64,000 nt of DNA. It comes from Sphingomonas qomolangmaensis. Its GTDB lineage: Bacteria; Pseudomonadota; Alphaproteobacteria; Sphingomonadales; Sphingomonadaceae. Each line of letters begins with the position of its first letter. Within the stretch, counting starts at the first letter, position 1. The translations under genes were made by a program, and so were the position numbers. Below the pieces are notes generated by a model. That model saw only the letters and a program-made list of their open reading frames with translations. It ran no database searches and had not been told where the DNA came from. Of this stretch, positions 1 to 8,883 are shown piece after piece. The stretch lies in NCBI RefSeq assembly GCF_024496245.1, contig NZ_CP101740.1, positions 3,320,001 to 3,384,000 on the forward strand. The letters run 5' to 3'.

Positions 1-81
1 ATAAAAGAAGGACTAGAGATGGCGCGCCTCAGACAATAATAGAAAAACCGTTGAGATAAGGTGAAGACACAATAGGACTCA

Positions 82-258
82 ATGAGTAACGCGGTAGTAT
101 CAAGAGAACAAGGAGCCGCTGCCGTTAAAGCTCCAAGAATGCCGGAGAAACCCGGAAAGATATCCTACTATGATTGGCTTATGCGGCGTGAGAACCAGGC
201 CAGTTCGCCGGTCCGAACTAGGCCTGACTTCAGACGCGAGGTGCGCTCGGGTTCCTAA
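82..258 (+). CDS. Small hypothetical protein, 58 aa
   Basis: An ATG at 82 follows an AGGA (74-77) at a short 4-nt spacing and opens a 58-codon frame ending at TAA 256-258. The product is basic, hydrophilic and rich in Arg, Pro and Ser, with a central KISYYDWLMRREN segment and no signal peptide or membrane helix. Codons include AGA, ATA and CGA, which are rare in the rest of the window, matching the lower GC of this stretch. I do not recognise the family. It could be a genuine cargo gene of the mobile element or a chance frame. Confidence 0.3.
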   Translation: MSNAVVSREQGAAAVKAPRMPEKPGKISYYDWLMRRENQASSPVRTRPDFRREVRSGS

Positions 259-839
259 CTTTTTCATATCTGTGGCCCCGGCACGCAATTTGGGCGTGAT
301 TCAAAGGGATTAAGCTGTCTCACTGCTGGGGTAAAGACTGCGCTCCACGATATCGGAATGATGATGATCCATAATGGCGGTTTATGCGCCCCGACCCCGC
401 CACCTTGACGCAGTTGGATGAATGCAAGCCATCATTCCCTCCGTCGTTGAGGAATGCGACCTGCCGAATCGGGTCGAGCCCGGCTTAGGCTCCAGACCGA
501 CCTCCTTGCAGCGGCATAATCCCTCGAAAACCGCCATATGTGACAGCTCCTGGATGATGTTTGAGCACTCCCGAACTCGGAAGACCAGTAAGCTGGCAGA
601 TCGCCGCATTTCCTCGCTCCGATCCCGGTCGGGCGGAGACAGAGGCTTGGTCTGTCAGGCTGTGAGGCCTGCTTCCCGACGCGGTCTGGTGCCGGAACTG
701 AAGCCACAACTATTGGCTGATCGAGGTGAGGGTGCCCGGTTCGTCGAGCGGGTCCGTTATTTTCCGGGTCCTTAAGACGGGCTTCGAAGGACTTTTGGGT
801 GAACTGTATCTTCGGGTGAGCGCCCGTCAGCCCCGGTAT
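259..839. other. Region without a recognisable gene
   Basis: About 580 bp lie between the small frame ending at 258 and the thiaminase-like gene ending at 840. Frames of 60 to 117 codons are open on both strands between 380 and 780, but they compete with one another, lack convincing ribosome binding sites and resemble nothing I know. Degraded cargo or insertion-sequence remnants are possible; the sequence does not decide. Confidence 0.4.
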
Positions 840-2057
840 TCATCGCGTGGGCAAGGTCGCGTCCAGCCTTTCGCCAATATCACGCAACCGCTGGTTAAGC
901 TTCTTGTCGGTAATCGGTATTGCTCGATCGATCCGCGCGCGAAAAATCGGGTAAAGCGGCGCCGCTTCGACGAGGTCAGGATCGGCGAACACGTCCTCCC
1001 GCGCGGGCAACAGATAGCGCGGCGGTGCATCCCAACGCGGCATCAGCAACATCTTATAGGTGTCGGGCGCCGTCATGAAGCGCAGGAAAGCTTCGGCGTC
1101 GGCACGCTTCGCAGGAGCGAGCCGAGCTTGGATCACCAATATGTCGACCCAAGCAATCGGTTGTGAACCCCTGTCGGCTAAAGGCCATTCGGCTACCTTG
1201 ATCGTCTTCGGGTCCAGGCATCCCTCGTCCTTGCGGCAAGAAAGCATGGATTCGCTCATCGCGAAAAAGAGTTGTTCGGAATAGCCGACATAGGCGCGGC
1301 CCGCCCCACGCGCGAACTGGCCGGCATAGAAACCGGCGCGATCGTGATAATCGCCATCGCGACCAAAGCCGGGGCGGAACAGCGCAATTGCTCGCGTCAT
1401 CATCCCCACGACCCCCGGGTCGAGACGGTTCGGATCGACACGGCGGAGCGCGGCGTCGCGCGTCGCGAACTGGTCCATCGCTCCATCGAGGTATATTTCA
1501 CCGAGCGTCGATTTACCCGAGAAGTCTGCGATCAGCCATTGGTCGGGTTGACTGCGAAGCGCGCGCTCGATGTCGCCGAGCGACTTTGCGTCTTCGATCG
1601 CTTTATCGCCTTCTCGGTAAAACAGGAAGTTGCCACACACCCAGTGCGGAAGCCCGAGAAGCTTGCCGTCTTTCGTGACGATCTCTCGGCTGAAAGGTAA
1701 CAGCTGTTCCACGACGTCGCCAAAGCCGGTGAGCGGCGCAATGCGTCCGGCTTGAACGAAGTCATCAAGAAACACCGAGTCGAGCTCATAAACATCGGCG
1801 TTCTCATGGACGATACCTTCCTTGGCTGGCCTTTCGTCATAATAGCCGCTCTTGAGCGTAATCTGGAGGTCGATCTGAGGGTGCCTGGCTTCGAACTCCT
1901 GCTCGATCGCCCAATAGGCCGTGCTCGCATCCGGGATGTAAGGGTAGAGTGAGGCCTTGAGCACTCGCCTTGGCGGCGCAGCGCTGTCCTGGGCGATCGA
2001 AGGCGCGTCCGATATAGTTGCAACAACGAGGCTGGCGGCTAGCAGAAGTGTTCGCAT
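840..2057 (-). CDS. Secreted thiaminase I-like protein (thiamine pyridinylase family)
   Basis: The 405-residue product begins with a Sec-type signal peptide (about residues 1-23, cleavage near SIAQ-D) and has the two-lobed periplasmic-binding fold pattern. Thiaminase I cleaves thiamine by swapping the thiazole for a nucleophile. Similarity to Paenibacillus-type thiaminase I is visible in several blocks: LKASLYPYIPD near 34-43, LDSVFLDDFVQAG near 92-104, LPHWVCGNFLFYREGD near 136-151, which places a Cys at 141 like the catalytic Cys, and AYVGYSEQLF near 255-264, which places Glu261 like the catalytic Glu. PPRYLLPAREDV lies near the C-terminus. I chose ATG 2057 over an upstream start at 2093 because it puts the signal peptide at the N-terminus. 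The gene is divergent from traG on the ICE. A plain sugar-type ABC binding protein is the main alternative; no transporter genes are adjacent. Confidence 0.75.
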   Translation of the reverse strand: MRTLLLAASLVVATISDAPSIAQDSAAPPRRVLKASLYPYIPDASTAYWAIEQEFEARHPQIDLQITLKSGYYDERPAKEGIVHENADVYELDSVFLDDFVQAGRIAPLTGFGDVVEQLLPFSREIVTKDGKLLGLPHWVCGNFLFYREGDKAIEDAKSLGDIERALRSQPDQWLIADFSGKSTLGEIYLDGAMDQFATRDAALRRVDPNRLDPGVVGMMTRAIALFRPGFGRDGDYHDRAGFYAGQFARGAGRAYVGYSEQLFFAMSESMLSCRKDEGCLDPKTIKVAEWPLADRGSQPIAWVDILVIQARLAPAKRADAEAFLRFMTAPDTYKMLLMPRWDAPPRYLLPAREDVFADPDLVEAAPLYPIFRARIDRAIPITDKKLNQRLRDIGERLDATLPTR

Positions 2058-2432
2058 GGACCTCGCCCCTTGGGGTATGGACAAACGATGCACGGGGACG
2101 GCCGCAGTCGCGGTTCAAAAAGCTCCGCTGATAGTATAGCCGACTCGATCCGGGCGCGACACCAGCAGTGTGTCCGGATTGGAGCCAACCGAATGATCGC
2201 GGGAGAGATGCATCAGGTGGGACGCCGTCGGCAATTGCCAAGAGCGTTGCTTCAACACTTGATGGGGCTGCCTTGGGATGCAGGCAGGCAGGAAAGGACT
2301 ATCGTCGGTCACAGGCTGGAGTGACCCCAGAAAGGTACCCGGGGTCACCAGTGAGAACCTGACAGAAAAACCCTAATCCGGCGATCCTGAAGGCCAAGCC
2401 CGGAACGCTGAGTCGTGCGGGCGGAGGCCCGC
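2058..2432. other. Divergent intergenic region between thiaminase-like gene and traG
   Basis: This 375-bp space must hold the promoters of both divergent genes. Short frames occur on both strands but none has a good start or a recognisable product. The one clear structure is the inverted repeat at 2321-2348, listed separately. Confidence 0.5.
2321..2348. repeat. Inverted repeat GTGACCCC-N12-GGGGTCAC
   Basis: Two perfect 8-bp arms (2321-2328 and 2341-2348) flank 12 bases about 85 bp upstream of the traG start. No T-run follows, so it is not an obvious terminator. It may be an operator controlling the conjugation operon, or a leftover insertion-sequence end. Confidence 0.4.
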
Positions 2433-4454
2433 ATGACACCGACGAAGCTCCTTATTGGCCAGATGCTGGTTGTCGCCGCAATCGTTGTTGCGGGGATCTG
2501 GGTCGGCACCCAGTGGGCTGCATCGTCGCTTGCCTATCAGTCGGAACTGGGCACGCCATGGTTCCAGCTAGGTGGCACGCCGGTCTATGCGCCGTGGTCG
2601 CTCTTCGCATGGTGGTTCCATTTCGATGCCTATGCCCCGATCGTGTTCGACGAGGCGGGCGGGATCGCGGCCGGTGGCGGTTTGGCGGCTTGCGCGGCGG
2701 CGATCGCCGGCTCGGTCTGGCGGGCACGCCAACAGCGCAACGTCACGACCTATGGTTCTGCACGTTGGGCCGGCCTTCGCGACATCCGAGCGGCCGGAAT
2801 GGATGCGGATCAGGGTGTGTTCCTCGGCCGTATCCCCTCGCGCTATCTTCGTCATGATGGCCCCGAGCATGTCATGGCCTTCGCCCCGACCCGCTCGGGC
2901 AAGGGCGTTGGCCTGGTCGTACCGACCCTGCTTGGCTGGACTGGCTCCACGGTAGTCCATGACATCAAGGGCGAGAACTGGACGCTGACTGCGGGATGGC
3001 GGTCACGCTTCTCGCACTGCCTGATGTTCAACCCGACCGATGCGCGCTCGGCACGATACAACCCGCTCCTCGAGGTGCGCCGCGGTGCCCACGAGGTTCG
3101 CGACGTCCAGAATATCGCCGATATCCTCGTCGATCCCGAAGGCGCGCTCGAGCGGCGTAATCACTGGGAGAAGACAAGCCACTCGCTGCTGGTCGGCGCG
3201 ATCCTCCACATCCTCTACGCCGAAGAGGAGAAGACGCTCGCGCGCGTCGCGACTTTCCTGTCCGATCCCGAGCGATCGTTCGTGGCCACGCTTCACATTA
3301 TGATGGCGACCAATCATCTCGGCACCGACGAGATGCCGCTGGTGCACCCGGTCGTTGCCTCCGCTGCGCGCGAGGTGCTCAACAAGTCCGATAACGAGCG
3401 CTCGGGCGTGCTTTCGACCGCGATGTCGTTCCTTGGCCTCTACCGCGACCCGACGGTGGCGGCGGTAACGGCAGCTTCCGACTGGCGCGTCGAGGACCTT
3501 GTGACCGCCCGCCATCCCGTATCGCTCTACCTCGTCGTGCCGCCCTCGGACATCAGCCGCACCAAGCCGCTTATCCGCCTCGTGCTCAACCAGATCGGCC
3601 GGCGCCTGACCGAGCAGCTCCATGCCCACGACGTCCCAGGGCGCCACAAGCTGCTGCTTATGCTCGACGAGTTCCCGGCACTGGGTCGCCTCGATTTCTT
3701 CGAGACCAGCCTCGCCTTCCTCGCCGGCTACGGCGTCCGCGCCTTCCTCATCGCGCAAAGCCTGAACCAGATCGAGAAGGCTTATGGGGAGCACAATGCC
3801 ATCCTCGACAACTGCCATGTCCGTATCGCCTTCGCGACCAACGACGAGCGGACCGCGAAACGGATCTCGGACGCGCTCGGCACCGCGACCGAGCAGCGCG
3901 CCATGCGGAACTATGCCGGGCATCGTCTTGCGCTCTGGCTCGCGCACGTCATGGTCAGCCGGCAGGAGACAGCGCGCGCGCTGCTGACGCCCGGAGAGGT
4001 CATGCAGCTGCCGCCCGCCGACGAGGTTGTGCTCGTCGCAGGGCATCCGCCGGTGCGGGCGCAAAAGCTGCGGTATTTCGAGGACGCCTCGTTCAAGGCA
4101 CGGGTGCTGCCGCCGCCCTCGCTTGATAGCAATGGGGCGGCCGACCTGCCGCTACCGCGGGCCCATGACTGGCAAGGCCGTGTTCGCCCGATTGACACGC
4201 AGCTCGCGGCGCTCGTGACAGACGGGGAGGCAGAAGCCGGAGGACTCGAGCAGGCCCGGCATCCCTCCAATGACATAACGCCCGTAACGCCTGTCGACCT
4301 CGCCTCCGCTGATGTGCTCGGGCTTGGAGAGGACGACAGCGATCCGGCCGCCGACAAACGCGCGATGGACCAGGCCGCCGCGGCCGTTGCCCGACGCGCC
4401 TTCGGTGTCGACATGGCAGACAACCGGCCCGGCAATCTCGGACTGGATTTCTGA
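2433..4454 (+). CDS. traG: Type IV coupling protein TraG/VirD4
   Basis: This inner-membrane ATPase links the relaxosome to the mating channel and pumps transfer DNA. The 673-residue product has hydrophobic segments near residues 8-30 and 75-95, a Walker A motif APTRSGKG near 151-158 and a Walker B motif LLLMLDEF near 407-414, followed by the conserved PALGRLD. ATG 2433 is preferred over GTG 2415 because GGAGG at 2423-2427 lies 5 nt upstream. It opens the conjugation operon, and the next gene starts 1 nt after its stop. Length and motifs are typical of the IncP/Tn4371 TraG group. Confidence 0.95.
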   Translation: MTPTKLLIGQMLVVAAIVVAGIWVGTQWAASSLAYQSELGTPWFQLGGTPVYAPWSLFAWWFHFDAYAPIVFDEAGGIAAGGGLAACAAAIAGSVWRARQQRNVTTYGSARWAGLRDIRAAGMDADQGVFLGRIPSRYLRHDGPEHVMAFAPTRSGKGVGLVVPTLLGWTGSTVVHDIKGENWTLTAGWRSRFSHCLMFNPTDARSARYNPLLEVRRGAHEVRDVQNIADILVDPEGALERRNHWEKTSHSLLVGAILHILYAEEEKTLARVATFLSDPERSFVATLHIMMATNHLGTDEMPLVHPVVASAAREVLNKSDNERSGVLSTAMSFLGLYRDPTVAAVTAASDWRVEDLVTARHPVSLYLVVPPSDISRTKPLIRLVLNQIGRRLTEQLHAHDVPGRHKLLLMLDEFPALGRLDFFETSLAFLAGYGVRAFLIAQSLNQIEKAYGEHNAILDNCHVRIAFATNDERTAKRISDALGTATEQRAMRNYAGHRLALWLAHVMVSRQETARALLTPGEVMQLPPADEVVLVAGHPPVRAQKLRYFEDASFKARVLPPPSLDSNGAADLPLPRAHDWQGRVRPIDTQLAALVTDGEAEAGGLEQARHPSNDITPVTPVDLASADVLGLGEDDSDPAADKRAMDQAAAAVARRAFGVDMADNRPGNLGLDF

Positions 4455-4455
4455 G

Positions 4456-4854
4456 ATGGCCGAGCGAGTCCGCCACCAGCTGTTCTTGCCCAAGCCGTTA
4501 AGCGACCGTCTCGAAGCGCTTGCCGCCGCGCCGGGCGCCACCAAGTCCGCGATCCTCGCCGACGCCGTGACCGCCTGGCTCAACCGGCGTGGTGCCTCCG
4601 AGCTCGAGGACCGCTTCGCGCTACGCCTCGACAGGATGAGCAACGCGCTCGGTCGGATGGAACGCGATGGGCAGGTCGTGCTGGAAACCCTTGCCTTGTT
4701 CATCCGGTTCGAGCTCGCGATCCAGACGCCACTGGCCGAGAACGATGCCGCAGGCCGCGCGCTTGCACGCGAGCGCTTCGAAGCGTTCGTCACCCAGGTC
4801 GGCCGGGCCGTCGCTGCCGGCCGGCGCACGCTGCTCCCGGTGGAGGATCAGTGA
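4456..4854 (+). CDS. CopG/ribbon-helix-helix-like protein of trb operon
   Basis: The 132-residue product starts with an RHH-like stretch (RVRHQLFLPKPLSDRLEAL, then TKSAILADAVTAWL, about residues 4-42) of the kind that makes dimeric DNA-binding regulators. A helical, probably oligomerising tail follows. A gene of this type commonly lies between traG and trbB in Tn4371-like elements, where it is annotated as a CopG-family regulator. Its stop overlaps the trbB start as TGATG, so the two are translationally coupled. A role in repressing or tuning transfer genes is inferred from family and position only. Confidence 0.8.
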   Translation: MAERVRHQLFLPKPLSDRLEALAAAPGATKSAILADAVTAWLNRRGASELEDRFALRLDRMSNALGRMERDGQVVLETLALFIRFELAIQTPLAENDAAGRALARERFEAFVTQVGRAVAAGRRTLLPVEDQ

Positions 4855-5840
4855 TGACTGAAAACACCTCTGCCTGCCGCCGGCGAGCGATGCTGCGCAC
4901 GGCCATGGGGGCCGACATCGCATCCGCGCTCGCCGACCCGCTGGTAATCGAGATCATGGTCAATCCCGATGGGTCGCTTCGCCTCGACCGGCTTGGTGAA
5001 GGTCGGATCGATACCGGCGTCGTCATCGATCCGCCGCAGGTGGAACGCATCATCCGGCTTGTCGCAAGCCTTGCGCGTGACGAGGTCCATGCCGGGCAGC
5101 CAATCATCTCCGCCGAATTGCCGGCACATCCCGACGGCGGGGCTGGCGAGCGCTTCGAAGGCATATTGTCTCCGGTCTCCACCGGTCCGTGCTTCTCCAT
5201 CCGCAAGCCTGCCCGGCGGCTCTACACGCTCGACGACTATGTCGCTGACGGGATCATAACCGCGGCAATGGCAAACACGCTTCGGGGCGCGGTAACCCAG
5301 CAGTTCAACATTCTCATCGCGGGCGGGACAAGCTCGGGGAAGACGACGCTCGCCAATGCGCTTCTTGCCGAAATGCGCTGTATCGATGCACGCGTCATCC
5401 TGATCGAGGACACCCGCGAGCTGCAGAGCCCGGCTCCCGACACGGTGGCGCTCCGCACCCGCCCCGGCATCGTGTCGATGACCGACCTCGTGCGCTCGAC
5501 GCTGCGCCTCCGACCGGACCGGATCGTCGTTGGCGAAGTTCGCGGTCCCGAGGCGCTCGACATGCTCAAGGCGTGGAACACCGGGCACCCCGGCGGGATC
5601 GCGACCGTCCACGCCAACTCGGCGGAAGCAGCGCTCTACCGCGTCGAGCAGCTTGTGCAGGAGGCAGTCGTCACCGTGCCCCGACGCCTTGTTGCGGAAG
5701 CCATCGACCTTGTCGTCTTTATCGCCGGACGCGGCGCGGATCGCTCGGTGAACGCGATCGCGCGGGTTGCGGGGATCGATCCCGACACCGGTGCCTACGC
5801 GCTTGCCCCCTTCCACCTCCCGCCCAACCAAGGAGACTGA
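4854..5840 (+). CDS. trbB: Conjugal transfer ATPase TrbB (VirB11 family)
   Basis: A hexameric traffic ATPase at the cytoplasmic base of the mating apparatus. The 328-residue product shows Walker A GGTSSGKTT near 157-165, the Asp box LIEDTREL, Walker B RIVVGEVRGPEAL and the His box GHPGGIATVHAN, all in the order of VirB11 proteins. ATG 4854 is chosen over GTG 4851 because GGAGG (4842-4846) then has a 7-nt spacing; the start overlaps the stop of the preceding gene. TrbC follows after 2 nt. Confidence 0.95.
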   Translation: MTENTSACRRRAMLRTAMGADIASALADPLVIEIMVNPDGSLRLDRLGEGRIDTGVVIDPPQVERIIRLVASLARDEVHAGQPIISAELPAHPDGGAGERFEGILSPVSTGPCFSIRKPARRLYTLDDYVADGIITAAMANTLRGAVTQQFNILIAGGTSSGKTTLANALLAEMRCIDARVILIEDTRELQSPAPDTVALRTRPGIVSMTDLVRSTLRLRPDRIVVGEVRGPEALDMLKAWNTGHPGGIATVHANSAEAALYRVEQLVQEAVVTVPRRLVAEAIDLVVFIAGRGADRSVNAIARVAGIDPDTGAYALAPFHLPPNQGD

Positions 5841-5842
5841 CC

Positions 5843-6178
5843 ATGAGGACCATCTACTTTACCACCAAGCCGCGCCTGCTGGCGGGCGCTGTCATCGGCG
5901 CCGTCGCGGTCCTTGCCGCGGGTCAGGCCTATGCCTCCGGGACCGGCATGCCCTGGGAGGAACCGCTCCAGCAGGTACTGGAGTCGGTTCAGGGCCCCGT
6001 CGCCAAAATCGTCGCGGTGATCATCATTATCGTGACCGGCCTGACATTGGCCTTCGGCGAGTCCGCCGGGGGATTTCGTCGGCTGATCCAGATTGTCTTC
6101 GGCCTTTCGATTGCGTTCGCAGCTTCCAGCTTCTTCCTGTCCTTCTTCTCCTTCGGCGGCGGGGCGCTGCTGGCATGA
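5843..6178 (+). CDS. trbC: Conjugal transfer pilin TrbC (VirB2-like)
   Basis: A small pilin precursor of 111 residues. An N-terminal signal region (about 10-32, ending GQAYAS) and two further hydrophobic helices (about 50-68 and 80-100) fit a TrbC/VirB2 prepilin that is processed and assembled into the pilus. AGGAGA at 5831-5836, inside the end of trbB, gives a good ribosome binding site for ATG 5843. The gene overlaps trbD by 4 nt (ATGA). Confidence 0.9.
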   Translation: MRTIYFTTKPRLLAGAVIGAVAVLAAGQAYASGTGMPWEEPLQQVLESVQGPVAKIVAVIIIIVTGLTLAFGESAGGFRRLIQIVFGLSIAFAASSFFLSFFSFGGGALLA

Positions 6179-6447
6179 TCGGGAACGGCCAGCACCTCGA
6201 AGGGTTCGAGGCGCCGCTTCACCTCGCGCTCGTCGAGCCAATCCTGCTCGGTGGAGCGCCGCGCGGACTTGCGATCGTAAATGGCACCGTTGCGGCGGCG
6301 CTCGGGCTGGGGCTTCAGCAATGGATCGCAGGCCTGCTGGTCTGGGCACTTGGCCACACCGTTGCGGTGTTCGCGGCGAAGCGCGACCCCGACTTCGCGA
6401 CCGTGCTCGCGCGCCACCTTCGCCAGCGGGGATATCTCGCATGCTGA
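6175..6447 (+). CDS. trbD: Conjugal transfer protein TrbD (VirB3-like)
   Basis: A 90-residue inner-membrane protein of the mating channel. Positions 8-25 match the usual TrbD opening (pattern FEAPLHLALVEPILLGGAPR), followed by two hydrophobic segments near 27-65. It begins inside the last codons of trbC (ATGA overlap) and ends 7 nt inside trbE, so the three are tightly coupled. VirB3-type proteins work with the VirB4 ATPase, here TrbE, which is the next gene. Confidence 0.92.
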   Translation: MIGNGQHLEGFEAPLHLALVEPILLGGAPRGLAIVNGTVAAALGLGLQQWIAGLLVWALGHTVAVFAAKRDPDFATVLARHLRQRGYLAC

Positions 6448-8879
6448 ACCTTCGCGAATATCGCAGCCGCGCCGACCGGCTGTCAGATCATTTGCCCTGG
6501 GCAGCCCTGGTGGCGCCCGGCGTAGTGCTGAACAAGGACGGCAGCTTCCAGCGGACGCTGCGATTTCGCGGCCCCGATCTTGAGTCGGCAACCGAGGCCG
6601 AGCTGGTTTCAGTCTGCGCGCGCGCGAACAATGTGCTGAAGCGTTTCGGATCGGGCTGGGCGCTGCATATCGAGGGGGAGCGCCGTGAGGCGGCGGGCTA
6701 CCCGGAAAGCAGCTTTCCGGAGGGCGCATCCTGGCTCGTCGACGAAGAGCGGCGCGCGTCGTTCGAAACCGCAGGAGCCCACTTCGATAGCCGCTACTAC
6801 CTCACCCTGACCTTCCTGCCGGCTCCGGATCAGGCAGACACCGCCGGCCGCGCGCTCGTGGAGCGCCACCACGCAGCGCAGGGTCGCGACTGGCGTCAGG
6901 CGCTTGCCGCGTTTGTCGCCGAGACCGATCGGGCGCTTGACCTGTTTTCGGGGTTCATGCCCGAGGTCGTTGCACTGGACGACGCCGGGACGCTGGACTT
7001 CCTCCACGGCACGATCTCGTCGCGACGCCAGGCCGTGCGCGTACCCGAGACGCCGATGTATCTCGACGGCCTGCTCGCCGACACCCCGCTGACGGGCGGG
7101 CTTGAGCCGATGCTCGGGTCGTTGCACCTTCGCACACTCACCATCCTCGGCTTTCCAGGCGTCAGCCGGCCCGGGATCCTCGACACGCTCAACCACCAGG
7201 ATTTCGGCTATCGCTGGGTCACGCGCTTCATTGCGCTCGACAAGACCGACGCGACAAAGGCTCTGACAAGGTTGCGTCGCCAGTGGTTCAACAAGCGCAA
7301 GTCAGTTACGGCGATGCTGCGCGAGGTGATGTACAATCAGCCGGTCCAGCTGCTCGACAGCGATGCCGACAACAAGACCGCGGACGCTGACCTTGCGCTC
7401 CAGGAGCTCGGCGGCGATCATGTCGGCTTCGGCTACCTCACCACGACGATCACCGTGACCGACGAAGTTCGCGGCCGCGTCGAGGACAAGGTTCGCGCGG
7501 TGGAGCGGATCGTCAACGGGCTCGGCTTCACCTGCATCCGGGAAAGTCTGAACGCGGTAGAGGCCTGGCTCTCGAGCCTGCCCGGGCAGGTCTATGCCAA
7601 TGTCCGGCAACCGCTGGTCCACACCCTCAATCTCGCGCATCTGATGCCGCTCTCGAGCGTGTGGGCAGGACCCGCGCGCAACCGGCACCTCGATGGCCCT
7701 CCGCTGCTTTATGCCGAAACCAGCGGGTCAACGCCGTTCCGGCTGTCGAGCCACGTCGGCGATGTCGGGCACATGATGATCGTCGGGCCAACCGGCGCGG
7801 GCAAGTCGGTCCTCCTCGCGCTGATCGCGCTCCAGTTCCGGCGCTATCATGGCAGCCAGCTCTACATCTTCGATATGGGCCGGTCGGCGCGCGCAGCGGT
7901 GCTGGCGATGGGCGGGGCGCACCATGGCCTCGGGCTCGGCGGCGATGCCGGAGAAACGATCGCATTCCAGCCCCTGGCCGGGATCGATGACGCCGGCGAG
8001 CGTGCCTGGGCCGCCGAGTGGATCGGTGCGCTGCTCGCACACGAAAATGCAATCGTTACGCCCGAGGTGAAGGAGGCTGTCTGGTCGGCGCTGACGAGTC
8101 TGGCGAGCGCGCCGATAGCGGAACGGACGCTCACCGGCCTTTCGCTGCTGCTCCAGTCAACGGCGCTTCGCTCCGCGATCGCACCCTATACACTGGAGGG
8201 GCCGTTCGGCCGGCTGCTCGACGCCGCCGAGGATGACCTCCGGATGGCGGACGTCCAGTGCTTCGAGACCGAGGCCCTGATGGGCGCCGGCAGCGTGGTC
8301 GCGCCGGTACTGACCTATCTCTTCCACCGTCTCGAGGCGCAGTTCACCGGGCGGCCAACGCTGCTCATTCTCGACGAGGCCTGGAAGTTCCTCGACCACC
8401 CGTTGTTCGCCGCGCGCATCCGCGAATGGCTGAAGACGCTGCGCAAGAAGAACGTCGCGGTGATCTTCGCGAGCCAGAGTCTCGCTGACATCGCCGACAG
8501 CGGCATCGCACCAGCGATTCTGGAGAGCTGCCCGCAGCGCATTCTGCTTCCCAATGCCGCGGCGAGCGAGCCGCAGGGCCGGGCGGCCTATGCCCGGTTC
8601 GGGCTGAACGACCGACAGATCGAGCTTGTCAGCCGCGCCACCCCCAAGCGGCATTACTATCTGCAGTCTACGGCCGGCAATCGGCTCTTCGAGCTTGGCT
8701 TGGGCCCCGTCGCGCTCGCGCTGTGCGGCGCTTCCGACCCAGGCACGCAGGCGCGCATCGATGCCCTGATCACAGAGCATGGCCCGGCCGATTTCGCCGC
8801 CCGATTCCTCGAAGGTGCCGGGCTCGACTGGCCTGCGGCGCTGCTTGCCCGGTTCCTCGATCCCCAAGCGAAGGAGTAG
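6441..8879 (+). CDS. trbE: Conjugal transfer ATPase TrbE (VirB4 family)
   Basis: The large ATPase that powers pilus assembly and DNA transport. The 812-residue product starts MLNLREYRSRADRLSDHLPW, typical of TrbE, has Walker A VGPTGAGKS near 449-457 and Walker B LLILDEAWKFL near 641-651, and ends with the conserved C-terminal ATPase lobe. A frame remains open upstream from 6093, but ATG 6441 is chosen because it overlaps the trbD stop by 7 nt and gives the usual N-terminus. TrbJ follows after 4 nt. Confidence 0.95.
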   Translation: MLNLREYRSRADRLSDHLPWAALVAPGVVLNKDGSFQRTLRFRGPDLESATEAELVSVCARANNVLKRFGSGWALHIEGERREAAGYPESSFPEGASWLVDEERRASFETAGAHFDSRYYLTLTFLPAPDQADTAGRALVERHHAAQGRDWRQALAAFVAETDRALDLFSGFMPEVVALDDAGTLDFLHGTISSRRQAVRVPETPMYLDGLLADTPLTGGLEPMLGSLHLRTLTILGFPGVSRPGILDTLNHQDFGYRWVTRFIALDKTDATKALTRLRRQWFNKRKSVTAMLREVMYNQPVQLLDSDADNKTADADLALQELGGDHVGFGYLTTTITVTDEVRGRVEDKVRAVERIVNGLGFTCIRESLNAVEAWLSSLPGQVYANVRQPLVHTLNLAHLMPLSSVWAGPARNRHLDGPPLLYAETSGSTPFRLSSHVGDVGHMMIVGPTGAGKSVLLALIALQFRRYHGSQLYIFDMGRSARAAVLAMGGAHHGLGLGGDAGETIAFQPLAGIDDAGERAWAAEWIGALLAHENAIVTPEVKEAVWSALTSLASAPIAERTLTGLSLLLQSTALRSAIAPYTLEGPFGRLLDAAEDDLRMADVQCFETEALMGAGSVVAPVLTYLFHRLEAQFTGRPTLLILDEAWKFLDHPLFAARIREWLKTLRKKNVAVIFASQSLADIADSGIAPAILESCPQRILLPNAAASEPQGRAAYARFGLNDRQIELVSRATPKRHYYLQSTAGNRLFELGLGPVALALCGASDPGTQARIDALITEHGPADFAARFLEGAGLDWPAALLARFLDPQAKE

Positions 8880-8883
8880 AAAG

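Noticed and set aside
380..780. Competing frames of 74-117 codons on both strands
   Set aside because: They overlap one another, have no convincing starts and no family resemblance; none can be supported as a gene.
3003..4064. Antisense frame of 353 codons in traG
   Set aside because: It lies wholly within the ATPase domain of traG and has no recognisable features or ribosome binding site.
4855..5831. Antisense frame of 327 codons in trbB
   Set aside because: TrbB is complete with all VirB11 motifs on the plus strand; the antisense product resembles nothing.
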